A stretch of 64,000 nt of DNA, from assembly GCF_900108185.1 (NCBI RefSeq), contig NZ_FNVA01000001.1:1364001-1428000 (forward strand). Reading direction: 5' to 3'. A program made the position numbers and the translations under genes. Numbering within the stretch: position 1 is the stretch's first letter; every line of letters starts with the position of its first letter. The notes under the pieces were generated by a model that saw nothing but the letters and a program-made list of their open reading frames with translations, was not told the origin of the DNA and did no database searches. This stretch comes from Bryocella elongata. GTDB lineage: Bacteria > Acidobacteriota > Terriglobia > Terriglobales > Acidobacteriaceae. Positions 19,767-28,101 of this stretch are shown in pieces.

Positions 19767-21365
19767 TCAGAGGTTTCCTTCGCCGACTCGCCTCCGCAGT
19801 TCTTCTTCAAGCCGCTTCTGGGAGTCGATGTCGTCCGCACTGCCGTACCACCGGATGATCTTTCCCGTCTCGTCCCGCCGCGGAGCGCCACGCGAATGGA
19901 TCCAGCGCCAGTCTCCGCCGGATGTCCGGACGCGGCATTCCACATTGATCGGATCCCCGGTGTGTAAGGAATGTTCGATCGCTTCCACGACGCGCGTCTG
20001 ATCGGCAGGGTGAAGCGCGTTGATGAATCCACGCCCGCGATACTCCTCTTCGTTCATGCCTGTGATCTGCTTCCAGCGCGGACTGATCATGGTGGCCATT
20101 CCCTTATCGTCGAGCACCCACGGGATCTGCGGGTTCAACTCCACCATGTGCCTGTAGTGATCTTCGCTCTCCCGCAGCGCCGCTTCCGCTCGCTTACGGA
20201 ATGTGATATCCACGACTGCGACGGAGATCCCCACCACTTCTCCAGCTTCATCGAACGCGGGGAGATAGGACACCAGAAATGTCTGGTTGTGCCCTGTATC
20301 GCGTACCGGCGCCGCGATCTCCACCGCAGTAACGGGATCACCAGCCCGAGCGCGCAGCAGGTGCGGTTCAAGCTGTGCGTACACATCCGGAATCATCTCG
20401 CTGACGAGGTGGCCCAGGTGCTCGTGAATGGGCGCAGCGTTCATCTCCGCAAGTTGCTGGTTGATGCTGACGTACCGCAAGTCGGGGCTCAAGAAGGCAA
20501 GGCCGACGGGAGCACCATCATAGAGTGCCTGCAGATGGGAGAGCCTTTGGCCGGGAGGAGAGTTGTGGGATATATCCCGCCAGAAGCTGGAGCTGAGGCG
20601 CAACCTGACAGGCGTCCGCGCGCTAGTTGCTTCGCTCAGTTGTTCTGCGGGAACGGGTCTGCCGAAGAGCCATCCCTGCCCCATTTCGCAGCCGAGCAGT
20701 AGCAGCATCTCCGCCTGCTCCTCGGTCTCGACACCCTCGGCAATGGTCCCCAAACCCAGGCTCTGCCCGAGACCTACGACGGCTGATACGATCTTTCGGC
20801 TCTCCCGCCGTTCCATCATCGAGCCGACGAAGCTACGGTCGACTTTCAGCTCGTCAAAGGGTAGGGACTGCAGATGAAGCAGGCTGGAGTAGCCGGTACC
20901 GAAATCATCAAGCGCCAGGCGGCATCCTTGCGCTTTGAGCTCCCTCGAGATCGTTTGCGCATGCTCAAGGTTCTCCACCAAGGCACTCTCCGTAATCTCG
21001 ATCACGACTCGATTTAGTGGGAAGGCAGCCGCTTCGGCTGCCTCGCGTATGCATTTTGGAAGCGCCAGGTCATGCAACAGGTGCGGTGAGATATTGATGG
21101 CCAGCCATTGCGGATCGGGCAGCGCTCTGCCGGCAGTGAAGGCTTTCCTCATCAATACAGCGGTCAGCTCGCCAATCAGGCCTTCCTGTTCCGCGGTCGC
21201 AATGAATGCTCCGGGAGGCACGATACCAAGAGTCGCGTGCTTCCATCGGGCGAGGACCTCGACCCCCGAAACATCGCCTGTATGAAGCTTCACTACGGGC
21301 TGAAAGAAAGGAACGAACTCATCGGCGCTTAGCCCCGCGCGTACCTGTTCACCACTCATGTTCAT
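19767..21365 (-). CDS. EAL-domain cyclic-di-GMP protein with C-terminal PAS domains
   Basis: A protein of about 532 residues. The EAL phosphodiesterase domain comes first: the signature is EVL rather than EAL, followed by NISPH, EITES, LALDDFGTGYSSL, ELKVDRSFV, IAEGVET and GQGWLFGRP. The metal and catalytic residues I can recognise are present, so hydrolysis of c-di-GMP is plausible. Two PAS/PAC modules follow, around residues 270-400 and 410-525 (HYRHMVELNPQIPWVLDDKG, then WRWIHSRGAPRRDE). No GGDEF or membrane segment is seen. PAS domains usually lie upstream of EAL, so the order is unusual. The ATG at 21365 has GAGG upstream; a second ATG lies two codons later. Confidence 0.9.
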   Translation of the reverse strand: MNMSGEQVRAGLSADEFVPFFQPVVKLHTGDVSGVEVLARWKHATLGIVPPGAFIATAEQEGLIGELTAVLMRKAFTAGRALPDPQWLAINISPHLLHDLALPKCIREAAEAAAFPLNRVVIEITESALVENLEHAQTISRELKAQGCRLALDDFGTGYSSLLHLQSLPFDELKVDRSFVGSMMERRESRKIVSAVVGLGQSLGLGTIAEGVETEEQAEMLLLLGCEMGQGWLFGRPVPAEQLSEATSARTPVRLRLSSSFWRDISHNSPPGQRLSHLQALYDGAPVGLAFLSPDLRYVSINQQLAEMNAAPIHEHLGHLVSEMIPDVYAQLEPHLLRARAGDPVTAVEIAAPVRDTGHNQTFLVSYLPAFDEAGEVVGISVAVVDITFRKRAEAALRESEDHYRHMVELNPQIPWVLDDKGMATMISPRWKQITGMNEEEYRGRGFINALHPADQTRVVEAIEHSLHTGDPINVECRVRTSGGDWRWIHSRGAPRRDETGKIIRWYGSADDIDSQKRLEEELRRRVGEGNL

Positions 21366-21631
21366 CGGAGAACCTCGTCTGCCCCCGTCGGGTACAGTAT
21401 CTGCCTGTCGCAGCCTTCTTGTCGAAACCTGGTTCCGTGATGAACAGCCGGCTTCTCGGAAGCAATTCGAGCAGGGGCCCCTATTGGCAGAGCAGGTCAT
21501 GATGTTCTCAGATTAAATGCTCATGAAACGCGCTTCGTCGATCCTGCATATATCAAGGATCTGCGTAGCAACATTTCGATCAGACTACATCCCTCTCCGG
21601 ACAGCGCCGGAGGATCGCCTGATTCAATGCC

Positions 21632-22021
21632 GTGGCGCATAGAGTGCGCCCAACGGATCTCAGCTGTGCCCGGCTCGACAACTTCATCGATCGTGAGCGC
21701 AATGTGACTCGGGCAGCGGAGCGCATCCATCTCAGCCGATCCGAGATGAGCCGGACGCTGGAACGCCTGCGTTCGGAACTCGGAGACGAACTGCTGGTGC
21801 GCGTGGGCCTCAACTATGAGCTGACGCCGCGAGGCAGCGAACTGCTCGATGAACTGGCGCAGGTGATGCCTCGATTGGCACGACTTTGGGCGGAGAGACC
21901 CAGCGGCATGGACAAGAACCGTTTCTACGGTCCCTATCATCGTAAGCTGCGACCTCGCACCTCTGGGAAGGAGCCCGCTCTGCGTCGTCGATCCGCTTCG
22001 GGCATGGGCTCACACCCGTAG
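21632..22021 (+). pseudogene. Truncated LysR-family regulator
   Basis: Only the N-terminal DNA-binding part is present: ERNVTRAAERIHLSRSEMSR, LERLRSELGDELLVR and LTPRGSELLDEL form a LysR winged helix of the NodD/NahR branch. After about 90 residues similarity stops and the frame continues only as Arg-rich sequence. LysR proteins need a C-terminal effector domain of about 200 residues, which is missing, so this is probably a broken gene. The apparent start is a GTG at 21632 and is uncertain. A short DNA-binding protein that is still expressed cannot be excluded. Confidence 0.65.
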
Positions 22022-22175
22022 CCTTCGTGCGGCGCCGGTAAGTTCGCAAGACATCCTGCGTGCGCGATCCCGTACTGACCCGCCTAAGGAGTTCCGCGCG
22101 AGCAACCCCTGCATCTTTGGGACAATCAAAATAATTCGCGCCATCTGGAATAGTGATTTGCACGGAGCACTTTTC

Positions 22176-23735
22176 ATGTTCCAAACGTTCAGCGAAAACG
22201 ACAGGACCGACAACATTACAGCCGCCAGTACTCTCGAACCGGACAACTCCGAAGTACGTCTCCTGACAGGCATCGAGGGTCTCGATGACATCCTGAATGG
22301 TGGAATTCCCAGGGGCCATTTATATCTTATCGAAGGGGACCCAGGTACCGGCAAGACGACCCTGGCGCTCCAGTTCCTGCTCGAAGGTGCGCGGGCCGGA
22401 GAAAAGGGGATTTACGTCACGCTCTCCGAGTCGAAGATCGAACTCGAACAGGTTGCACGTTCTCATGGCTGGGACATTACGCCCATCACCATCTACGAGA
22501 TGATCCCTTCGGATGAGGATCTCAGCCCTGAGGCGCAGTACACCGTCTTCCACCCGTCTGAGGTCGAGCTCGCGGACACGATCACCGCGATCCTGAAGCA
22601 GATTGAGTTCGTTGATCCGCGGCGGGTCGTCTTCGATTCCCTCTCTGAGTTCCGTATGCTCGCGCGGGATCCCCTAAAGTACCGTCGCCAGATCCTTGCG
22701 CTCAAGCGTTACTTCGCAGGTCGCAACTGCACCGTGCTGCTGCTCGACGACCGCACCGCAGAGGGCGACTCCAACGATCTCCAGCTGCAAAGCATCGCAC
22801 ATGGTGTGATCAAGATGCAGAGCCTGGAACGTGACTTCGGCATCAAGCGTCGCCGACTCGAGGTCCATAAGCTGCGCGGCTCGCACTTCCGAGAGGGCTA
22901 TCACGACTACACAATTCGAACGGGCGGCCTTGCTACCTACCCTCGCCTCATCGCGTCCGAGCACATGCCAGGCTTCAAGCGCAATCCGATACTCAGCGGA
23001 CTACCCGAGCTCGACGATCTTCTGCAGGGTGGCCTTGACTCTGGAACCAGCTCGCTGCTCATTGGTCCCGCTGGCTGCGGTAAGTCTACTATCGCGCTGC
23101 GCTACGCCTACACCTCTGCACAGCGAGGAGAGAAGGCTGTCATCTTCACGTTCGACGAGTCTCTGAGCACGCTGATCGACCGCGGGAAACATCTTGGCAT
23201 GGACCCTACGGAGCTGATCTGTACTGGCAAGCTGGAGATGCATCAGATAGATCCTGCCGAACTTTCTCCTGGCGAATTCGTTTCGCGCATTCGGAGGATG
23301 GTCGACGACGATGGACTGCGAATGGTGGTGATCGACAGCATGAACGGCTTCCTCAATGCGATGCCGCATGAGCAATTCCTAGCCATGCAGTTGCACGAGC
23401 TGCTTGCCTACCTTGGTCAGCAAGGCATCGCCACGCTGCTCACCCTGGCGCAGCATGGATTTATCGGCACGACCAGCTCCCCCATTGATGTCAGCTACCT
23501 TGCCGATACTGTGCTTCTTTTTCGCTACTTCGAGCGGGCCGGCGCCATCCGGAATGCCATCTCCGTGTTGAAGAAGCGCAGCGGCCCCCACGAACGTACG
23601 ATTCGCGAACTTGTGCTCGGCGAGGGCACGATCAAGGTGGGACCGCCCCTTGACGAGTTCGAAGGCGTTCTCACCGGGAATCCCACCTACATCGGCAAGA
23701 GTGGAAAAGAGACACCCTCTGATTCCGGCAAGTGA
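22176..23735 (+). CDS. KaiC-like ATPase with two RecA domains
   Basis: A protein of about 519 residues with two KaiC/RecA domains in tandem. The first has Walker A GDPGTGKTT near residue 54 and Walker B RRVVFDSLSEF. The second has Walker A GPAGCGKST near residue 297 and Walker B MVVIDSMNGF. This matches the length and layout of KaiC. No kaiA or kaiB homologue is visible nearby, so a circadian role is not supported. In non-cyanobacteria such proteins usually partner with histidine kinases, as here. The ATG at 22176 is preceded by GGAG with 8-base spacing. The kinase gene starts 7 bases after the stop. Confidence 0.9.
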   Translation: MFQTFSENDRTDNITAASTLEPDNSEVRLLTGIEGLDDILNGGIPRGHLYLIEGDPGTGKTTLALQFLLEGARAGEKGIYVTLSESKIELEQVARSHGWDITPITIYEMIPSDEDLSPEAQYTVFHPSEVELADTITAILKQIEFVDPRRVVFDSLSEFRMLARDPLKYRRQILALKRYFAGRNCTVLLLDDRTAEGDSNDLQLQSIAHGVIKMQSLERDFGIKRRRLEVHKLRGSHFREGYHDYTIRTGGLATYPRLIASEHMPGFKRNPILSGLPELDDLLQGGLDSGTSSLLIGPAGCGKSTIALRYAYTSAQRGEKAVIFTFDESLSTLIDRGKHLGMDPTELICTGKLEMHQIDPAELSPGEFVSRIRRMVDDDGLRMVVIDSMNGFLNAMPHEQFLAMQLHELLAYLGQQGIATLLTLAQHGFIGTTSSPIDVSYLADTVLLFRYFERAGAIRNAISVLKKRSGPHERTIRELVLGEGTIKVGPPLDEFEGVLTGNPTYIGKSGKETPSDSGK

Positions 23736-23742
23736 CAAGTCG

Positions 23743-24870
23743 GTGCTAGAAACTCGTACCATCATTCTCGCCCCAGTTGGCAGAGATGCTCAATTGATGG
23801 CGAGCTTCCTGGATAAGCTCGAGAAGCCATGCCACGTGGTTGGTTCCATAGCTGAACTCTGCCATGAGATTGCCGCAGGCGCGGGCGCCGCCATTGTGAC
23901 GGAAGAAGCCTTTCGTGGAAACTCGATCGACCTGCTGCAACCCGTTCTCTCGCGCCAGCCCTCCTGGTCCGACTTCCCTCTACTGATTCTTGTCGCGGGG
24001 GGGCGGGTGACTGCGGAGAGCGAACGACTCCGGACGCTACGTCAGCCTTTGGGCAACGTCTTGCTTCTTGAACGTCCTCTGCGGCCGGAGATACTCGTTA
24101 GCACGCTTGACATGGCACTCAGAGGACGTGCTCGTCAGTATCAGATCCGCGACCAGATGCAACAGTTCGAGCGCGCACAGGAGGCGCTTCGCCGCTCAGA
24201 AAAACTCGCTGTCACCGGTCGGCTCGCCGCCAGCATTGCGCATGAGATCAACAATCCGCTGGAGGCCCTGACCAACCTGCTCTACCTCGTCCGGACTGAG
24301 ACACATTCTGAAGAAGCTCAGCGATACCTGATGGAAGCTGAGCAGGAACTGGCTCGCGTCGCCGAGATCACAAAGCACACGTTGCGCTTCTACCGTGAGC
24401 CGAATCAGCCCACTCAAGTGGATCTCGTCGAGGTGGTGGACTCAGTGCTCGCGCTTTATCACTCTCGGCTGGTTGCCGCGAAGATCGTTGTCGAAAAAGA
24501 AGTGCGCGTGAGTTCCCTCTCCATCCTCGCGAGCCCCGGAGAGCTGCGCCAGGTAATCGCTAACATCGTCGGCAACGCACTCGACGCGATGCGCCATGGA
24601 GGTATACTCCGTCTTCGCCTCTCCGTGACGACGAGAAACGGTAATCCGAAAGCGCGTCTCTCCATCGCGGACACGGGCCATGGCATACCGCCGGAGATTC
24701 TTTCAACGATCTTTGAGCCATTCATCACTACGAAGGGGGAGACCGGCACAGGCCTCGGGCTATGGGTCAGCGATGAGATCGCGAAGAAAAACGGGTGGTC
24801 CATGCAGGTTTACAGCTGCACTCGGATGAGCCGCTCCGGCACAGTCTTCTCCATCTTGATGCCGACGTAG
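23743..24870 (+). CDS. Sensor histidine kinase linked to the KaiC-like ATPase
   Basis: A soluble kinase of about 375 residues. The N-terminal 125 residues resemble a degenerate receiver-like or other sensor domain, with no clear phospho-acceptor. A short coiled coil leads to the HisKA helix with His at about residue 167 (SIAHEINNPLEAL). The ATPase domain has an N box (NIVGNALDAM), G1 (ADTGHGIP) and G2 (GTGLGLWV). I chose the GTG at 23743, just after the KaiC stop. The frame is open further upstream, but that part overlaps the KaiC gene. The tight pairing suggests that the KaiC-like protein feeds a signal to this kinase. A matching response regulator is not seen next to it. Confidence 0.88.
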   Translation: MLETRTIILAPVGRDAQLMASFLDKLEKPCHVVGSIAELCHEIAAGAGAAIVTEEAFRGNSIDLLQPVLSRQPSWSDFPLLILVAGGRVTAESERLRTLRQPLGNVLLLERPLRPEILVSTLDMALRGRARQYQIRDQMQQFERAQEALRRSEKLAVTGRLAASIAHEINNPLEALTNLLYLVRTETHSEEAQRYLMEAEQELARVAEITKHTLRFYREPNQPTQVDLVEVVDSVLALYHSRLVAAKIVVEKEVRVSSLSILASPGELRQVIANIVGNALDAMRHGGILRLRLSVTTRNGNPKARLSIADTGHGIPPEILSTIFEPFITTKGETGTGLGLWVSDEIAKKNGWSMQVYSCTRMSRSGTVFSILMPT

Positions 24871-25137
24871 GTCTGCAGGTCCGAACTGATACGTGCGGTT
24901 GCGACCGTCCATCCCTCAGACGAGTTCGGTTCCGTCTCCTCGGATGGCATCACAAAAGCGATTCCGTTCTGGATCTTCCGGAGAAGCCAGCTATGCTGTA
25001 GCGAGGATGGCAAGATTCGTTCAGCAGTCAGAAGCGTCCGTCGGGCGTCCCAATAGCAAGAAAGAATCGCGCGAGCCAACGTACTTTGCGGTGTGGCGCC
25101 CTCTCGAGAGCGGCGCGCGCCTGCTGGTTTTCTCGCG
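24871..25137. other. Short intergenic region
   Basis: About 267 bases before the reductase gene. I see no convincing promoter, hairpin or small gene. Confidence 0.3.
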
Positions 25138-25965
25138 ATGACGACGTTGCCAAAGATCGGCATTCTCGGGGTGGGCAGCATTGCCGAGGCCCTGACCGAC
25201 GGCCTCTGCGCATTCGACGACCGTCGCGCCCAGATTCTGCTTTCTCCAAGAAACCACGTGATCGCGAACCGGCTCGCGTTACGCTATCCCAACGTCAGCG
25301 TCGCTACTGACAACCAGGCTGTCATAGATGGCAGCGAGATCGTTGTCCTTGCGGTTCGACCGCAGGTCACCGAACTGGTTCTTCGAGAGCTTCGTTTCCG
25401 GAAGAACCAGCACATCCTGAGCCTGATCGCCACCTTCTCCGTCGAGCAGTTGTCGCCGCTGGTAGCGCCTGCCACGGAGATTTCCCGAGCCGTTCCGCTT
25501 CCCCCCATTGCCGAACGTCAAGGTCCGCTGGCGCTTTACACCCGGTCGGAGGCGATCGCACAGTTGCTCGACGGTTTGGGTGTCCTGATCCGGCTTGAAA
25601 ACGAGGCCCATCTCGACCTGATCAGCGCTGTCACCTCACTGATGGGTACGTACTTCGGCATGATGAGTGCGGTGGACGACTGGCTGATCGACGGTGGTTT
25701 CCAGCCCAAAGCATCCCGAGCCTTCGTGGCGGAGCTGTTCTCGAATCTCGCAAGAGCCTCGAAGACGCATCCCGAAGAGTCTTTCACTAGCCTCAGCAGG
25801 GACTACTCGACTCCCGGAGGTCTCAATGAGCAAGCATGGCGCGAGTTGCGAGCTGCAGGATGGGGCAACCAGATCCAAGCCGCGCTCGATCTGATCCTGG
25901 ACCGCATCCACGGTCACGCAACCTTGGACACCCAGCTTCCCCGGAGACGTGAAGCCGGTTCATGA
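25138..25965 (+). CDS. Pyrroline-5-carboxylate reductase-like protein
   Basis: A 275-residue NAD(P)-dependent enzyme, close to the usual length of ProC. The Rossmann motif GILGVGSIAEAL is at the N-terminus, followed by VVLAVRPQ, typical of the ProC/F420-reductase-like family. The helical dimerisation half contains MGTYFGMMSAVDDWLID and STPGGLNEQAW, the latter close to the TSPGGTT motif of ProC. The reaction would be the last step of proline synthesis. The match around the active site is not exact, so a related dehydrogenase is possible and I give no symbol. The ATG at 25138 begins the fold; no strong ribosome binding site is seen. Confidence 0.8.
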   Translation: MTTLPKIGILGVGSIAEALTDGLCAFDDRRAQILLSPRNHVIANRLALRYPNVSVATDNQAVIDGSEIVVLAVRPQVTELVLRELRFRKNQHILSLIATFSVEQLSPLVAPATEISRAVPLPPIAERQGPLALYTRSEAIAQLLDGLGVLIRLENEAHLDLISAVTSLMGTYFGMMSAVDDWLIDGGFQPKASRAFVAELFSNLARASKTHPEESFTSLSRDYSTPGGLNEQAWRELRAAGWGNQIQAALDLILDRIHGHATLDTQLPRRREAGS

Positions 25966-26052
25966 CTAGCCTTAGTTCAAGGCAGGCTCACTCGTAATGA
26001 TGGCTCGCCGCATTCCCCGAGTCGGCTGCTTTCCAATTTGGGACAATGAGAC

Positions 26053-27912
26053 ATGGCTGTCCCGTCTTCAACGCCCCCCGCACCATCCGGCACCCTCCAT
26101 CCCCCGATGCTTGGCCGCGTACGCACCACCGTTCTCCTCGTAATGCTGGGGACCTTGATCGCGTGTCTGGTCTTCTCCTGGACAACGCGCGATGCCATGG
26201 AGCACCTTCCCTTTCTCCGCAATACGGCATCCGGCAGGCTTGCCTCTAGCCAGAACTCGTTGGTCGATCTTCGTCCCTGGCAGACGGCGTCTGCTCTCGC
26301 TCCCCTGGCGGTCTCAAACGAAGAGGCCGAGTTCGCGCAGGACGCCGAGCGACTGGCCGATCATGAAGTGGATCAGGCTTTCGCTTCAGCTCTTCGGGAG
26401 GCGACCGTACGCGTGCAGCACAGCGTTCTGACGGGCAATGCGCTCGCGCTGTCACAACGAGTCTCACAGTTGCAGGCCTTGGTGAAAAGCGACAAGGACC
26501 AGGTGAACCTCTTCTCACCCTCGACAGCCAACCCGAACAAATCGAACGACGGCTCTTTGGTGCAGGATACGCAGGACGACCTGGACATCGCCAAAGCGCA
26601 ACTCGGACTCGACACCGACCAGTTGAATGATGCTCAAGAGGATCTCGCACGGGCCTCAGGCGACGATCGTGCGCAGATCCAAAGTGAACTGCAAGAGCAC
26701 GAAGCCGCGATGAAGAGCTACGACAGCGGGCAGACTGCCGGAAAACAGGTCGCCGTGCTCTCGGCCAAGAGCTATGCGACACTTTCCGCGCTGGTCGGAG
26801 CGTGGAACAGTCAGCGTTCGCGGTACGGACTCATCCAGCAGGCACAGCAGCAGGCGCAAGCCGATGTGGCCACGCTGACCGCCGCGCATAACGCCTTGCA
26901 GACCAAAGCCAACGCGGTCTCGCAACCCGGCCTCGCACCGGATAGCGCAGACCACGCCACGCGACTCGCGTCCATCAAGGAACGTGGCGCGCAACGTCAG
27001 CTCCTCAGCATCTACGACGACCGCATCCAGACCGAGCAGCAACTGGCAACGGTCTACGGCAAGTGGGCCAGCCAGGTCCTCCTGCAGCACCGTATCGTGA
27101 TGCACCTGATCCTGGGCTCGCTGAGCTGGATCGCGATCATTGTTATCGTGATGCTGCTGTGCGATGCTCTGCTCGTCCGGTTGATGGCGTGGCCAAACCT
27201 CGACCGCCGCCAGATGCTGACGCTTCGCGCGGTGTCCCGGCTCTCGCTGCAGATCCTCGGGGTGCTTCTGGTGGCGTTGGTCGTCTTCGGCTCCCCACAG
27301 CAGATGCCCACGATCCTCGGCCTTGCCACCGCTGGCCTTACCGTCGTCCTGCAGGACTTCATCCTCGCCTTCTTCGGCTGGTTTGTGCTCATGGGCAAAC
27401 ATGGCATCCACGTTGGCGACTGGGTAGAGATCAACGGCGTCGGCGGCGAGGTGACGGAGATCGGCCTGTTCCGCACCACGCTGCTCGAGACTGGCAACTG
27501 GACCGATACCGGGCACCCCACAGGACGCCGCGTGACCTTCATCAACAGCTTCGCGATCCGTGGCCAGTTCTTCAACTTCTCCACCTCCGGCCAGTGGATG
27601 TGGGATGAGCTCTCGGTGAGTGTGCCTGCAGGTGAAGACACTTACTCCATGATTGAAGACATCCATAAGACGGTGATCGAGGCAACCGAAAAGGATGCAG
27701 TGATCGCCGAACAGGAGTGGAAACGCGGCTCCCGGTCGGACGGACTCGGCCAATTCACCGCAGAAGCCACCGTCAACGTGCGCCCCTCAGGTTCCGGCGT
27801 GGATGTACTGGTGCGGTACGTCACGCGGGCCTCCGAGCGTGCGGAGATGCGCAACAGGCTCTTCCAAAGAGTCCTCGATGTACTACGCCAACCTGGGCCT
27901 TCCGGTAAATAG
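26053..27912 (+). CDS. MscS-family mechanosensitive channel with long N-terminal coiled coil
   Basis: A membrane protein of 619 residues. A first transmembrane helix (VLLVMLGTLIACLVFSW) near residue 30 is followed by about 290 mostly helical, Gln/Ala/Asp-rich residues, probably a periplasmic coiled coil. Further membrane helices lie around residues 350-450. The pore-lining region contains ILGLATAGLTVVLQDFILAF, and the beta-domain has IHVGDWVEINGVGGEVTEI, the MscS signature. The C-terminal alpha/beta part ends near residue 615. The likely role is release of solutes on osmotic downshift. The large periplasmic part resembles MscK/YnaI-type relatives and may gate the channel or contact the envelope. 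Confidence 0.9.
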   Translation: MAVPSSTPPAPSGTLHPPMLGRVRTTVLLVMLGTLIACLVFSWTTRDAMEHLPFLRNTASGRLASSQNSLVDLRPWQTASALAPLAVSNEEAEFAQDAERLADHEVDQAFASALREATVRVQHSVLTGNALALSQRVSQLQALVKSDKDQVNLFSPSTANPNKSNDGSLVQDTQDDLDIAKAQLGLDTDQLNDAQEDLARASGDDRAQIQSELQEHEAAMKSYDSGQTAGKQVAVLSAKSYATLSALVGAWNSQRSRYGLIQQAQQQAQADVATLTAAHNALQTKANAVSQPGLAPDSADHATRLASIKERGAQRQLLSIYDDRIQTEQQLATVYGKWASQVLLQHRIVMHLILGSLSWIAIIVIVMLLCDALLVRLMAWPNLDRRQMLTLRAVSRLSLQILGVLLVALVVFGSPQQMPTILGLATAGLTVVLQDFILAFFGWFVLMGKHGIHVGDWVEINGVGGEVTEIGLFRTTLLETGNWTDTGHPTGRRVTFINSFAIRGQFFNFSTSGQWMWDELSVSVPAGEDTYSMIEDIHKTVIEATEKDAVIAEQEWKRGSRSDGLGQFTAEATVNVRPSGSGVDVLVRYVTRASERAEMRNRLFQRVLDVLRQPGPSGK

Positions 27913-28101
27913 GGACCACTCTGCGGGTCAACTCGACGATGGGCCGGGAACGGGATGGACCGAGGTCAAGGGAGACTACCCTGCAGGCGCCCAGCGAGAG
28001 AGATTCGAGTCACCTAGAAACACTGGGCTTGATACCGCCTGGCCCAACTACGCTGGTCAAGATCTGCGGGGTACTCCATCAAAGCCTTGACCTTATTCCC
28101 G

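Noticed and set aside
22176..23735. A circadian clock role for the KaiC-like protein.
   Set aside because: No kaiA or kaiB homologue is present, and double-domain KaiC proteins occur widely outside clock systems.
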